From Pseudomonas viridiflava (GTDB lineage: Bacteria > Pseudomonadota > Gammaproteobacteria > Pseudomonadales > Pseudomonadaceae), in assembly GCF_003702045.1 (NCBI RefSeq), contig NZ_RBTP01000031.1:124001-188000 (forward strand): a stretch of DNA of 64,000 nt, given 5' to 3'. A program made the translations under genes and the position numbers. The notes under the pieces were generated by a model. It was not told where the DNA came from. It saw only the letters and a list, made by a program, of their open reading frames with translations, and did no database searches. Of the stretch, positions 29,861-39,497 are shown one piece after another. Every line of letters starts with the position of its first letter. Position 1 is the stretch's first letter.

Positions 29861-31777
29861 ATGAAATGCGACCCCACTCTTTATCGCGCAGCGCCGCCAT
29901 CACTCGCCGTGAAACCCCGCCTGATTCGACAACTGTTCCTGCCGCCACTCATCTTCATCCTGATGATCGGGCTCGGCTACGGTGCATATCTGATCAGTGA
30001 ACACAACGGCATCAAGAGCCTGAGCGAAAGCGGCGAACGGCAGTTGGAACTGCATGCTCGTACGGTCGAAAGCGAGATCAGCAAATACAATTATCTGCCC
30101 AGCGTTCTGGAACTCGAATCCAGCGTTTCGCAGTTGCTCAACGAGCCCGGCCCCCAGATTCAGCAGCAGGTCAATCGCTACCTCGAAGGCCTCAACCGTC
30201 GCAGCCGCAGCCGAGCCATCTATGTGCTGGACACCACAGGACGCGTCCTGGCTACCAGCAATTGGCGCGACAGCGACAGTTATCAGGGCGAAGACCTGTC
30301 TTTCCGTGCCTACTTTCAGGACGCTGTAAGAGGAATGCCCGGGCGTTTCTACGGGATCGGCACCACCACTGGCGAGTCCGGGTATTACCTGGCCCACGGT
30401 CTTGAAGAAAAAGGCCGGATCATCGGCGTGGCCGTGATCAAGGTTGGACTCCAAGCCCTTGAAGAGCGCTGGCAGCGGGCACGTCTGGAAGCCTTCGTCA
30501 GTGACGAAAACGGCATCATCATTTTGTCCAGCGACCCGGCCCGACGCCTGAAATCAGTGCGCCCGCTGACGCCGACCATCAAGGAACGCCTGGCGCGCAG
30601 CCTGCAGTATTACTGGTGGCCGCTCAACGAGCTGGTGCCGCTGGAACGCGAGTCCTTGTCCGAAGGCGTCGAAAAGCTCACGTTCCCGGCCAATGTCACG
30701 GTCGACCGGGAGCATACGCAGGTCAGCTATCTGGCCCAGACCCGCCCGTTGAACGACACGCCCTGGCACCTGACTCTGCTCACCCCGCTCGAAGACCTGC
30801 GCCGCGAAGCGGCCAGCCAGGGCATGTTGGTGGCCGTGGCCTGTGCGCTGGTAACGTTTTTTCTGATTGCCTGGAACGAGCGTCGCAAAGTGATCGCGAC
30901 CCGGCTTGCCGCACGTGAGGCGCTGGAAACGGCCAACAACGAGCTGGAACGCAAGATTGCCGAGCGCACCGAACACCTGCGGGCGAGCAACGAACGTCTC
31001 AAGGCGCAGATTCGTGAACGCAGGCAAGCCGAAGACACGCTGCGCAAGGCTCAGGATGAACTGGTGCAGGCAGGCAAACTCGCCGCCATCGGGCAGATGT
31101 CCACCAGCATCGCCCATGAATTGAACCAGCCGCTGGCCGCTTTGCGCACGCTGTCCGGCAATACCGTACGTTTTCTGGAGCGCGGTGCGCTGGAAACGGC
31201 CAGTACCAACCTGCGCACGATCAATGATTTGGTGGATCGCATGGGCCGTATCACCGCAAGCCTGCGTGCGTTCGCCCGACGCGGCGACGACAAGGGGCAG
31301 GCCCGACTGAGCAAGGCCCTGGATGCGGCGGTGCAGCTGCTTGCGGTGCGTATCGAACAATGTGCCCTGACGCTGCACCTGGATTTCGTTGACGCCACAC
31401 TGGCGATCGATCAAACACGTCTGGAGCAGATTCTGGTCAACCTGATCGGCAATGCTCTGGACGCCATGCACGCTCAGCCCAAGCCCACACTTTGGATTGA
31501 AGGGGCGATTGCCGAGGGTCGCTATCGCCTGCTGATCCGTGATAACGGACATGGCATCGACACGCATGCGCGCAAACATCTGTTCGAACCCTTCTTCACC
31601 ACAAAACCGGGCGAACAAGGCCTCGGCCTGGGCCTGACACTGTCGGCAAGCCTGGCAGCTGCGGCCGGTGGCAGCCTGAGCGCGGAACAGCCTGCAGACA
31701 ACGGCACGACCTTCGCCCTCTGTCTGCCCTTCATCGACAACGCTCCAACCGAACCTCGCCAGGGCGAGCCGATATGA
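29861..31777 (+). CDS. aauS: Sensor histidine kinase AauS, DctB-like
   Basis: Senses acidic amino acids in the periplasm and controls AauR. The 638-residue protein has a first membrane span (QLFLPPLIFILMIGLGYGAY, about 24-43), a large periplasmic dCache-like domain (about 50-310), a second span (LVAVACALVTFFLIAW, about 323-338), a coiled segment (340-400), the HisKA phospho-site SIAHELNQPLAALR with H419, and a HATPase with GNALDAM and GLGLGLTLS. The ATG at 29861 is preferred because CAGGA lies eight bases before; a GTG one codon earlier is possible. It is the fifth gene of the aat cluster, as in P. putida. Confidence 0.93.
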   Translation: MKCDPTLYRAAPPSLAVKPRLIRQLFLPPLIFILMIGLGYGAYLISEHNGIKSLSESGERQLELHARTVESEISKYNYLPSVLELESSVSQLLNEPGPQIQQQVNRYLEGLNRRSRSRAIYVLDTTGRVLATSNWRDSDSYQGEDLSFRAYFQDAVRGMPGRFYGIGTTTGESGYYLAHGLEEKGRIIGVAVIKVGLQALEERWQRARLEAFVSDENGIIILSSDPARRLKSVRPLTPTIKERLARSLQYYWWPLNELVPLERESLSEGVEKLTFPANVTVDREHTQVSYLAQTRPLNDTPWHLTLLTPLEDLRREAASQGMLVAVACALVTFFLIAWNERRKVIATRLAAREALETANNELERKIAERTEHLRASNERLKAQIRERRQAEDTLRKAQDELVQAGKLAAIGQMSTSIAHELNQPLAALRTLSGNTVRFLERGALETASTNLRTINDLVDRMGRITASLRAFARRGDDKGQARLSKALDAAVQLLAVRIEQCALTLHLDFVDATLAIDQTRLEQILVNLIGNALDAMHAQPKPTLWIEGAIAEGRYRLLIRDNGHGIDTHARKHLFEPFFTTKPGEQGLGLGLTLSASLAAAAGGSLSAEQPADNGTTFALCLPFIDNAPTEPRQGEPI

Positions 31778-31787
31778 GGCAGCACCC

Positions 31788-33116
31788 ATGAGCATCAACA
31801 GCGACCTGACGGTCCTGATCGTAGAAGATGACCCGCACGTGCTGCTGGGCTGTCAACAGGCATTGGCATTGGAAGACATCGTCAGCGAAGGCGTTGCCAG
31901 CGCCGAGGAAGCCTTGCTGCGCATCGACGACAACTTCGCCGGCATCGTCATCAGCGACATCCGGTTGCCGGGCATCGACGGTCTGGAGTTGCTGAGTCGC
32001 CTCAAGGCACGGGACAGCAGCCTGCCGGTGGTGCTGATTACCGGGCATGGCGACATTTCGATGGCCGTCAATGCCATGCGCGACGGCGCGTACGATTTCA
32101 TGGAGAAGCCTTTCTCCCCCGAAAAGTTGGTCGACGTCACGCGCCGTGCGCTGGAGCAACGCGGGCTGGCGCGAGAAGTCTGGGCGCTGCGCAAGCAACT
32201 GGCCGAGCGCGACTCACTGGAAGGCAAGATCATCGGCCGCTCACCGGCCATGCAAAACCTGCGCGCCTTGATCGCCAACGTCGCAGACACCTCGGCCAAC
32301 GTGCTGATCGAAGGTGAAACCGGCACAGGCAAGGAGCTGGTCGCTCGCTGCCTGCATGACTTCAGCCGTCGCAAGGCTCATCAATTCGTGGCCATCAATT
32401 GCGGTGGGCTGGCCGAAAGCCTGTTCGAATCCGAGATATTCGGTCATGAAGCCAACGCCTTCACGGGTGCAGGCAAGCGCCGGATCGGCAAAATCGAGCA
32501 TGCGCACAATGGCACGCTGTTTCTCGATGAAGTGGAAAGCATGCCGATCAATTTGCAGATCAAGTTGCTACGGGTCTTGCAGGAGCGCACGCTGGAGCGC
32601 CTGGGCTCCAACCAGAGCGTGGAGGTGGATTGCCGGGTGATCGCAGCCACCAAGTCCGACCTCAATGCAATGGGCAAGACCAACCAGTTTCGCAGCGACC
32701 TGTATTACCGTCTGAATGTCGTGACGCTGGAGCTGCCGCCGCTGCGCGAGCGCCGCGAAGACATCCTGCAGCTGTTCGAACATTTCCTGCAGTTGTCTTC
32801 GCTGCGTTTCGACCGCGAACCGCCTGCGCTGGATCGCCAGACGGCGTCGAGCCTGATGGGGCATGACTGGCCTGGTAACGTTCGGGAACTGCGCAATGTT
32901 GCCGAACGTTTCTCCTTGGGCCTGCCCGCGTTCAAGCACAGCGGAACGGTGATGGAAAACCAGAGCCTGGGGTTTGCCGAGGCCGTTGAAGCCTTCGAAC
33001 GCAATCTGCTCAGTGAAGCCCTGGAGCGCAGCGGCGGCAACTTGAGCCAGGCCAGTCAGGAACTGGGCATGGCCAAAACCACGTTGTTCGACAAGGTCAA
33101 GAAGTACGGACTCTAA
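31788..33116 (+). CDS. aauR: Sigma-54-dependent response regulator AauR
   Basis: An NtrC/DctD-family activator of 442 residues. The receiver has D57 in VISDIRLPG; the AAA+ domain has Walker A GETGTGKE (about 175-182), the sigma-54 contact loop, Walker B LFLDEVESMP and the sensor arginine region. The C-terminal Fis-type helix-turn-helix is GGNLSQASQELGMAKTTLFD. The sigma-54 loop reads NAFTGA instead of the near-invariant GAFTGA (codon for Asn at about 32455). It starts 10 bases after aauS. Matching TTCGGNNNNCCGAA and sigma-54 sites lie before aatJ. Confidence 0.93.
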   Translation: MSINSDLTVLIVEDDPHVLLGCQQALALEDIVSEGVASAEEALLRIDDNFAGIVISDIRLPGIDGLELLSRLKARDSSLPVVLITGHGDISMAVNAMRDGAYDFMEKPFSPEKLVDVTRRALEQRGLAREVWALRKQLAERDSLEGKIIGRSPAMQNLRALIANVADTSANVLIEGETGTGKELVARCLHDFSRRKAHQFVAINCGGLAESLFESEIFGHEANAFTGAGKRRIGKIEHAHNGTLFLDEVESMPINLQIKLLRVLQERTLERLGSNQSVEVDCRVIAATKSDLNAMGKTNQFRSDLYYRLNVVTLELPPLRERREDILQLFEHFLQLSSLRFDREPPALDRQTASSLMGHDWPGNVRELRNVAERFSLGLPAFKHSGTVMENQSLGFAEAVEAFERNLLSEALERSGGNLSQASQELGMAKTTLFDKVKKYGL

Positions 33117-33164
33117 ATCGTCAACCGAAGCGCAACAACAGCGCCATTCAAGCAGGAGCACACC

Positions 33165-33503
33165 GTGGATCTGGTACTAAAGGCGCTGTTGGGCGGCGCG
33201 GTGGTGGTGATACTCGCGGCGCTGGCCAAAACCCGCAATTACTACATCGCAGGCCTGGTCCCGCTGTTTCCAACCTTCGCCCTGATCGCTCATTACATCG
33301 TCGGCAAAAGTCGCTCGCTGGACGACCTGAAAACCACCATCCTGTTCGGTATGTGGTCGATCATCCCCTACTTCGTCTACCTCGCGGCCCTCTACCTGTT
33401 GGTCGACCGCCTTCGCCTGGAAGCCTCACTGGCCCTGGCCGCCGTGGCCTGGCTCATAGCGGCGACACTGCTGGTAACGGTGTGGGTGCGGGTTCATGGG
33501 TGA
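33165..33503 (+). CDS. glpM: GlpM family membrane protein
   Basis: A 112-residue inner membrane protein of the GlpM family, linked to alginate production and glycerol metabolism in P. aeruginosa but without a defined activity. Four hydrophobic segments are visible (LLGGAVVVILAALA, AGLVPLFPTFALIAHYIV, LFGMWSIIPYFVYLAALYLL, LALAAVAWLIAATLLVTV). The GTG start at 33165 follows AGCAGGAG. In P. aeruginosa it stands next to glpD; here the whole aat-aau cluster lies between them. Confidence 0.85.
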   Translation: MDLVLKALLGGAVVVILAALAKTRNYYIAGLVPLFPTFALIAHYIVGKSRSLDDLKTTILFGMWSIIPYFVYLAALYLLVDRLRLEASLALAAVAWLIAATLLVTVWVRVHG

Positions 33504-33567
33504 GGGAGGATGCAGCGTCACTGCGAAAAGGTATGCGTCAGTCTCACTGATCGCTAAAGATGCATCG

Positions 33568-33658
33568 GTGGGAGCGAGCTTGCTCGCGAAGAGTGCCGTC
33601 CATCCGCAACAAGAGTGTCTGTTGGTAGGAGCATCGCTTTCGCGAGCAAGCTCGCACC
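33568..33658. repeat. REP doublet (REPIN), GTGGGAGCGAGCTTGCTCGCG class
   Basis: GTGGGAGCGAGCTTGCTCGC begins at 33568 and the inverted copy GCGAGCAAGCTCGCACC ends at 33658. A degenerate third core (GGTAGGAGCATCG) is inside. The same core recurs at 59178-59270. Confidence 0.85.
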
Positions 33659-33717
33659 GCCCCTGCAAATGCCTTTATCCCGTTACCTCAAGTAAGCGCC
33701 AGCGCCCTCACTTCGCC

Positions 33718-34365
33718 TCATTTCCCCTCGCTGACAATCTGCCGAATCGCGCTGACGAACACGTCCACCGGCTGACCGCCCGACACGGCGTACTGGTCGT
33801 TGAACACGATGGTCGGCACTGAACTGACGCCGCGTGATGTCCACAGCTGTTCGGCCTCGCGTACCTCGTTCGCGTATTCGTTATCGTCCAGAACCGCTTG
33901 GGCACGTACGCGGTCAAGGCCGACTTTCTGCGCCACATCCGCCAGTGTCTGGTGATTGGACGGATCCTTCAGGTCGCTGAAATAAGCTTCGAACAGCGCC
34001 TCTTTCAAGGCGTGCTGCTTGCCTTCAATCTCAGCCCAGTGCAGCAGGCGGTGGGCGTCGAAGGTGTTGTAGATGCGCCGCTCGCCCTGGGCAAAAACAA
34101 AGCCTTGCTCAGCGCCCCGCTCGCGAATGGTGTCGTGGATGCCCGCAATCTGCTCGGGGGTGGAGCCGTACTTTTCGGCAATGTGTTCTTTGATGTCCTG
34201 CCCTTCGGACGGCATGTTCGGGTTCAGCTCGAACGGCTGGAAATGGATCTGTGCATGAACTTCATTGCCCAGTTCAGCCAGTGCTTTATCCAGCGCTCGC
34301 AGGCCAATGACGCACCAGGGGCAGGAAACGTCGGAAACGAAATCGATCTTCAGTGCAGTGCTCAT
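33718..34365 (-). CDS. FrnE-like DsbA-family oxidoreductase
   Basis: A cytoplasmic thioredoxin-fold protein of 215 residues. The active site SCPWC is at C15 and C18; the inserted helical domain includes RRIYNTFDAHRLLHWA (about 95-110) and the cis-Pro loop is SSVPTIVFND (about 180-189). No signal peptide. FrnE members are thought to act as disulfide isomerases or polyketide-related oxidoreductases; the substrate here is unknown. It is followed by a REPIN and stands alone. Confidence 0.9.
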   Translation of the reverse strand: MSTALKIDFVSDVSCPWCVIGLRALDKALAELGNEVHAQIHFQPFELNPNMPSEGQDIKEHIAEKYGSTPEQIAGIHDTIRERGAEQGFVFAQGERRIYNTFDAHRLLHWAEIEGKQHALKEALFEAYFSDLKDPSNHQTLADVAQKVGLDRVRAQAVLDDNEYANEVREAEQLWTSRGVSSVPTIVFNDQYAVSGGQPVDVFVSAIRQIVSEGK

Positions 34366-34447
34366 GCTGGCCCTCGCTCAATCGGCAAAAGCCACACGAT
34401 ACACCTCTGCCCGCCCCTTTCAACTGCGCAAGCTTTTACAGCGGCAC

Positions 34448-35440
34448 TTACAACTGCGCCAGGTTGCGCCCGTCGTCGTGCTGCGTTTTCAGATAAGGCA
34501 GCACCGCGCCAAGCAGCGGCGCCTTGAAAGCCTCCTGGAAGCGATGCGCAAGCCCCGGAATCAGTCGCAACTGGCTGCCCTGGATGTGCGCAGCCACATG
34601 TACCCCATGCATCACAGGCAACAGCGGATCGGCCGTACCGTGCACAACCAGTACCGGCAAGCGCAGACGGTTGAGCAGCTCGACCCGGCTGGGCTCGGCC
34701 AGAATCGCCATGATCTGGCGCTTCACGCCCTCAGGGTTGAATGCGCGGTCGTAGGAAATGGCAGCCTGATGCAGCAACTGCGCACGGTCATCCTTGACCT
34801 GCGGACTGCCCAAGGCTGCCAACAGGTCGGCCTGCTGCTCAATGGCTATTTCGCGATTCGGTGCGCCACGTCGAGCCAGCAACTGCATCAAGGCTGCACT
34901 GGGCATCGGCAAACCCTGCGCGCCGGAGCTGGTCATGATCAGGGTCATGCTCTCGACCCGGGAAGGCGCCAGATCCGCCAGATGCTGAGCAATCATCCCG
35001 CCCATGCTGGCGCCCAACACATGGAACTGACGAACCTGCAAGGCATCCATCAATCCCAAGGCGTCATCGGCCATGTCAGTCAGCGAATACGGTGCGGACA
35101 CCGGCAGGCCCAGCTTGTAACGCAGCACTTCATAAGTGAGGTTGGCATTGGCAGGTTGTTGCACCCAGGTCGACAAACCAACATCACGGTTGTCGTAGCG
35201 AATCACTCGGTAACCCTGCTGACACAGCGCAACGACGACCTCGTCGGGCCAGTGAATCAACTGCCCACCCAGGCCCATGACCAGCAGCAAGGCAGGATCG
35301 GACTCACTGCCGATGCTTTGGTAAGCGATTCGCACTTGCTTGAGCTGCGCAGTTTGCACAGGCACATCAACGCTGCATCGATCGGCCGCAAAAGAAGGCA
35401 AGCCGCACAAAAGCGCGGCCAGAAAAAATAAAACACGCAT
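34448..35440 (-). CDS. Exported alpha/beta hydrolase
   Basis: A 330-residue hydrolase with a signal peptide (MRVLFFLAALLCGLPSFAA, cleaved near 19). The fold motifs are LLLVMGLGGQLIHWPDE (oxyanion region), YDNRDVGLS, the nucleophile elbow GASMGGMIAQ, and the late HGTADPLLP and GLAHRF that supply Asp and His. The ATG at 35440 is chosen because it starts the signal peptide; the frame is open for 23 codons upstream. Substrate unknown. A comparable gene follows glpM in P. aeruginosa. Confidence 0.88.
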   Translation of the reverse strand: MRVLFFLAALLCGLPSFAADRCSVDVPVQTAQLKQVRIAYQSIGSESDPALLLVMGLGGQLIHWPDEVVVALCQQGYRVIRYDNRDVGLSTWVQQPANANLTYEVLRYKLGLPVSAPYSLTDMADDALGLMDALQVRQFHVLGASMGGMIAQHLADLAPSRVESMTLIMTSSGAQGLPMPSAALMQLLARRGAPNREIAIEQQADLLAALGSPQVKDDRAQLLHQAAISYDRAFNPEGVKRQIMAILAEPSRVELLNRLRLPVLVVHGTADPLLPVMHGVHVAAHIQGSQLRLIPGLAHRFQEAFKAPLLGAVLPYLKTQHDDGRNLAQL

Positions 35441-35578
35441 GAAAAACACCAAAAAACAGATCCCCAGTAGGCCGCGAGTCTGATGATGTTTTGCAAAGCG
35501 CGCTGCCACAGTTGCGTGACAGTTTGATGAAGGGCGCTCAACGGTCGTGTGAAGACCTCATTCATGCCGCCATCAGGG

Positions 35579-36283
35579 TCAAGCAGCGCCTGCGAGCAAC
35601 AGGTTTTCGCCAAATCGGGCCCGTGCTTCTTGAACCAGATCGACCTGATCGCAAGCGCGGCCCAGAGAAAGCACTTTGTAGGTGGGCAGTCGATCGAATA
35701 CCGGGGCCAGGTGCTCAGTCACGCTGACGCTGTCGATGTGCAGCCCGGTGACCGGCAGGAGCGCCGCCACGCCAAGGTTATCCTTGAGCTCGCCACGGTA
35801 AGTCGCCACCAGCTTTTTCAGCGGCGAATATTGGAGGATGTGATAAGCGCGCTCGAACGCATTTCGCCATTCCAGCGGCAGATCCAGCGTCAGGATGGGT
35901 TCGTCGATCTGCACCCACTCAATACCTCTGGCCGCCAGCCGACCGAAGATTTCGCCATAGGCTGGCAACAGGCGCTCAAGCAGATCGAGTTTGTCGACAC
36001 CGCTTTCTGCCTGAGCAAACCAGAGGTACGTCAACGGCCCGACGAGAGAAGGTTTGTGGCCTTGATCGTTGGCATCATGGGCCGTTTCAAGCAACGGCTC
36101 CCAATCCGGCTGAAAACGTTGCGCGTCGGTCAGGCGTGCAATCAGTTTTGGATGCTGTTCGGCCAGCCACTCGGTCGGCGTAAGCAAAGAGGACTCATCC
36201 CGCTGCCAGCACGCCTGCAAAGCCTGCTGCAATTCACGATCAGCGCCGATGCGCAGGGTGTCAGGGGTGTGTGCCAGGGCCAT
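35579..36283 (-). pseudogene. metE: Shortened MetE N-terminal domain
   Basis: Homologous to cobalamin-independent methionine synthase, which has about 760 residues. The ATG at 36283 follows GGAGG and begins MALAHTPDTLRIGADREL like MetE. About 85 family residues are then absent in frame between residues ~35 and ~36, and homology resumes with QGHKPSLVGPLTYLWFAQAE and ARGIEWVQIDEPIL. The frame stops after LLLAGAA at residue 234, near the end of the N-terminal barrel. The entire catalytic C-terminal half with the zinc ligands is missing downstream in every frame. It is divergent from metR, the classical metE position. It may be a remnant of metE, or a kept domain with another role, since the frame is undamaged. 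Confidence 0.7.
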
Positions 36284-36389
36284 GAGGCGTCCTCCATAAA
36301 AGATGGCGCTATTGTCGACAGCCGGACCAACATGAGACAAACTCATTTTTTTCGTGTTGATCACAAATACTATTCATGGAGCACTGACA

Positions 36390-37307
36390 GTGCTTGAGAT
36401 ACGCCACCTCAAAACCCTCCACGCCCTGCGTGAAGCCGACAGCCTTGTGGAAGCCGCCGAGCGGCTGCACCTGACCCAGTCGGCGCTGTCCCACCAGTTC
36501 AAAGAGCTGGAAGAGCGCATGGGCATGCCGTTGTTCGTGCGCAAGACCAAACCGGTCCGGTTCACCAGTGCCGGCCTGCGTCTGCTGCAACTGGCCGACT
36601 CGCTGTTGCCTCAATTGCGCAGCGCCGAGCGGGACATTGCACGTCTGGCGGGTGGTACTGCGGGCCGTCTGCACATGGCCATCGAATGTCACAGCTGCTT
36701 CCAGTGGCTGATGCCGACCATCGACCAGTTCCGCGATGCCTGGCCCGAAGTCGAACTGGATCTGTCCTCCGGCTTCTCATTCGCCCCGCTCCCCGCACTC
36801 GCGCGCGGCGATCTGGATCTGGTCGTGACCTCGGACCCGCTGGAGCTACCCGGGATCACCTACGTCCCGCTGTTCACCTACGAGGCGATGCTGGCGGTTG
36901 CCAATCAACACGCGTTGGCGAGCAAGCCCTACATCGTGCCGGAAGACCTGCTGCCTGAAACGTTGATCACCTACCCGGTGGAGCACGATCGGCTGGACAT
37001 CTTCACGCGTTTTCTGGAGCCGGCCGACATCGAACCCGCTCAAGTGCGGACGTCGGAGTTGACCGTGATGATGATGCAACTGGTCGCCAGCGGACGTGGC
37101 GTGTGTGGCATGCCGCATTGGGCGCTGCATGAATACAGCTCAAGGGGCTACGTGAAAGCCAAGCGTCTCGGAGAGAAGGGATTGTTCGCGACGCTGTACG
37201 CCGCTATTCGTGCCGACATGCTGGACGCGCCTTACATGCGCGATTTCCTGCTGACCGCCAAAGACACGTCGTTCTCGACGCTGGACGGTGTCAGCGCAGT
37301 TCGGTGA
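36390..37307 (+). CDS. metR: LysR-type regulator MetR
   Basis: Homocysteine-responsive LysR-family activator of methionine genes. The 305-residue protein starts with GTG and reads LEIRHLKTLHALREADSLVE; the helix-turn-helix is AAERLHLTQSALSHQFKELE (about 19-38), followed by the effector domain. GGAG precedes the GTG at the right distance, and this start gives the MetR N-terminus instead of an upstream ATG. It is divergent from the shortened metE, the usual genetic arrangement. Confidence 0.93.
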   Translation: MLEIRHLKTLHALREADSLVEAAERLHLTQSALSHQFKELEERMGMPLFVRKTKPVRFTSAGLRLLQLADSLLPQLRSAERDIARLAGGTAGRLHMAIECHSCFQWLMPTIDQFRDAWPEVELDLSSGFSFAPLPALARGDLDLVVTSDPLELPGITYVPLFTYEAMLAVANQHALASKPYIVPEDLLPETLITYPVEHDRLDIFTRFLEPADIEPAQVRTSELTVMMMQLVASGRGVCGMPHWALHEYSSRGYVKAKRLGEKGLFATLYAAIRADMLDAPYMRDFLLTAKDTSFSTLDGVSAVR

Positions 37308-37358
37308 GTTGAAGGTTCGCCCTGCCCTGATCAGACAGGACGATGCTCGAACAACTGC

Positions 37359-37769
37359 TCAGACCGTCTCGGCGTGCCGCTGCAGATAAAGCGGCAAGAT
37401 CAGGTCGCGGGTCAGCGGAGCCAGATTCAGTCCGGCATGGCTTCGCGTGCCGACCCAAATCACCTCTTCGATCTCGGCGGCAGGCACCACGCAAGCATCC
37501 GTCTCAACCTCAAACAGCTGACAGTGAACTTCAAAGCCCGGTTCATTGGCGGCCGGTGCATTGAATTCGCCTAGAAAAACCGCCTGTTGCGGATCAATGA
37601 CCAGCCCCAGTTCTTCTTCCAGTTCTCTGGCCAAGGCTGCGGATGCCGCTTCGCCCGGCTCGATCTTGCCGCCCGGCTGCATGAACGCCTGAGTGCCACG
37701 CTTGCGCACCAGCAGGGTCTTGCCATCCGGCGCGATCAGCAAGGCAGCGGCGATGGTGATGATTTTCAT
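37359..37769 (-). CDS. NUDIX hydrolase
   Basis: A 136-residue nucleoside-diphosphate-type pyrophosphohydrolase. The Nudix box is [23 protein letters not shown] (about 34-56), complete with the REL-EE core. The substrate is not predictable from sequence. Its start overlaps the end of ddlA (ATGA at 37766-37769), so the two are probably expressed together. Confidence 0.9.
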   Translation of the reverse strand: MKIITIAAALLIAPDGKTLLVRKRGTQAFMQPGGKIEPGEAASAALARELEEELGLVIDPQQAVFLGEFNAPAANEPGFEVHCQLFEVETDACVVPAAEIEEVIWVGTRSHAGLNLAPLTRDLILPLYLQRHAETV

Positions 37770-38857
37770 GCAAAGATATCCGTCTTCAACAGTCGCGACT
37801 CATCGGCGCGCTCCAGCGCCAGCGTGATCAAGCGATCAATCAACCCGGGATAGGAAAGGCCGCTGGCCTGCCACAGCTTGGGGTACATGCTGATGGAGGT
37901 GAAACCGGGGATGGTGTTGACCTCATTGATAATGATGTCGCGAGCCTCAGTCACGAAAAAGTCGACCCGCGAAAGGCCCGCGCAACCGAGCACTTTGTAA
38001 GCGGTCAGCGCCACGTTGCGGACTTCATCGCTCAGCTCATCGGCCAGATCCGCAGGAATCGCGATGCGCGCCTGATCGCCGTTAAGGTACTTGGTGTCGT
38101 AAGCGTAGAACTCGTCATTGGCGACCACTTCACCGCACACGCTGACCTGTGGATCGCGGTTGCCCAGTACGGCGCATTCCACTTCACGACCGACGATACC
38201 CTGCTCGATCAGCAGCTTGTGATCGAACTGGAAACCCAACGCCAGCGCGGCCTCGAAACCGGCTTCGTCCATGACCTTGCTGACACCCACCGACGACCCT
38301 TGGCTGGCGGGCTTTACGAACATCGGCAGTCCGAGCTGATCGGCCACCTGCGCAAATTGAACCGTCTGGCCACGGGTGAGCACCACGAACGGTGCTACGG
38401 CGATACCGGCATCGCGCAACAAACGCTTGGTCACGTCTTTGTCCATGCAGGCTGCGGAACCGAGCACGTCCGGGCCGACAAACGGAATCGCCAGCAAGCG
38501 CAGCAAACCCTGCAATGAGCCGTCTTCGCCAAACGCGCCGTGAATCAGCGGAAATACGACGTCTATACGCGCCAACCGTTCGCCAGAGTCGACCTCGACG
38601 AACTGCCCGCTCGTGCTGCCCGGCAACAGCGCCAGACGCTTGCCAGCGGTGCTCAGGCTGATCTTTGCCGGGTCGCCTGCGTTGAGCAGGTAATCGCTTT
38701 CGTCGAACCGCAACCAATTGCCGAGTTTGTCGATACCGATCAGGGTCAGCTCATAGCTTTCACGATCAATTGCGTTAATCACGTTGCGTGCCGATTGCAA
38801 CGACACCTCGTGCTCGCTGGATTGCCCACCGAAAATGATGGCGACTGACTTTTTCAA
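37766..38857 (-). CDS. ddlA: D-alanine-D-alanine ligase DdlA type
   Basis: ATP-grasp ligase that makes the D-Ala-D-Ala dipeptide for peptidoglycan. The 363-residue protein begins [20 protein letters not shown] with the HEVS motif (15-18), has [26 protein letters not shown], the ATP-grasp loop [14 protein letters not shown] and the C-terminal [10 protein letters not shown]. Length fits DdlA; the division-cluster ddlB is elsewhere. Fused transcriptionally to the NUDIX gene. Confidence 0.96.
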   Translation of the reverse strand: MKKSVAIIFGGQSSEHEVSLQSARNVINAIDRESYELTLIGIDKLGNWLRFDESDYLLNAGDPAKISLSTAGKRLALLPGSTSGQFVEVDSGERLARIDVVFPLIHGAFGEDGSLQGLLRLLAIPFVGPDVLGSAACMDKDVTKRLLRDAGIAVAPFVVLTRGQTVQFAQVADQLGLPMFVKPASQGSSVGVSKVMDEAGFEAALALGFQFDHKLLIEQGIVGREVECAVLGNRDPQVSVCGEVVANDEFYAYDTKYLNGDQARIAIPADLADELSDEVRNVALTAYKVLGCAGLSRVDFFVTEARDIIINEVNTIPGFTSISMYPKLWQASGLSYPGLIDRLITLALERADESRLLKTDIFA

Positions 38858-38954
38858 AGCGGGTACTCCTGTTTTTCAGGCCGCGAAGATAAAAGCAATT
38901 CCTGTGATTAGTCCAGTGGACGAGTGGTCGCAACCCGCATTCCACGCAAAAAAA

Positions 38955-38995
38955 ACCGGTGAAGGGCGATCCTGAGAGGACGGCCCTTCACCGGG
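38955..38995 (-). terminator. Terminator of rpmE2
   Basis: ACCGGTGAAGGGC and GCCCTTCACCGG form a long stem with a 14-base loop; on the minus strand it ends in a run of T (38948-38954 region). It lies just after the rpmE2 stop. Confidence 0.8.
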
Positions 38996-39007
38996 ACGAC
39001 AGATGGA

Positions 39008-39289
39008 TCACTGCGCGGGCGAAGCGTCTTTCTTGCCACCAGAACCAAAGGTGGCAAAACGCTTATTGAAACCTGCAATACGGCCTTCGCTGGTGGTCTT
39101 GCGCTGCTGACCGGTGTACATCGGGTGCGACGCGCTGGACACGTCAAGCGCGACGTACGGGTACGTGTTGCCATCGGTGTGCTGTTGCATACGCTCTGTA
39201 TCAACGGTGGAGCCGATCAGAAAATAGACGTCGGCTGCCGTGTCGTGAAACAGCACGGTGCGGTACGCGGGGTGGATATCGGGTTTCAT
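39008..39289 (-). CDS. rpmE2: 50S ribosomal protein L31 type B
   Basis: The zinc-free alternative L31 that replaces the zinc-binding form when zinc is scarce. The 93-residue protein ([20 protein letters not shown]) lacks the CxxC pairs of the standard L31 and has the type B core [20 protein letters not shown] and [10 protein letters not shown]. The ATG at 39289 follows AGGCC; an ATG four codons earlier is in frame. A Zur-like palindrome lies 30 bases upstream. A strong terminator follows. Confidence 0.95.
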   Translation of the reverse strand: MKPDIHPAYRTVLFHDTAADVYFLIGSTVDTERMQQHTDGNTYPYVALDVSSASHPMYTGQQRKTTSEGRIAGFNKRFATFGSGGKKDASPAQ

Positions 39290-39318
39290 GCTGGCCTCCA
39301 AAGAGATGCGTCAAAGAA

Positions 39319-39338
39319 GTGTTACACAGTAACATAAC
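39319..39338. promoter_or_regulatory. Putative Zur box upstream of rpmE2
   Basis: GTGTTACACAGTAACATAAC contains the GTTA/TAAC arms of the proteobacterial Zur consensus (GTTATA-TATAAC) and stands 30 bases before a zinc-free ribosomal protein gene. An AAATGATAATGATT sequence at 39348 is also metal-box-like. Confidence 0.6.
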
Positions 39339-39497
39339 GCCCTCGCCAAATGATAATGATTCCTGTCGATCATCCGTATCGCCCTGCTTGATCGGGCTGG
39401 CGCTTGACGCTAAGGTTCGCCGCGCCTCTGACACATCGGCGGCTCGGCATGGACGCGGGCACGTCGATGGGACAATAAAAAAGCCAACAGGATTTTC

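Noticed and set aside
34448..35440. GTAGGAA inside the hydrolase gene
   Set aside because: It lies within coding sequence without the extended motif and is expected by chance in 64 kb.
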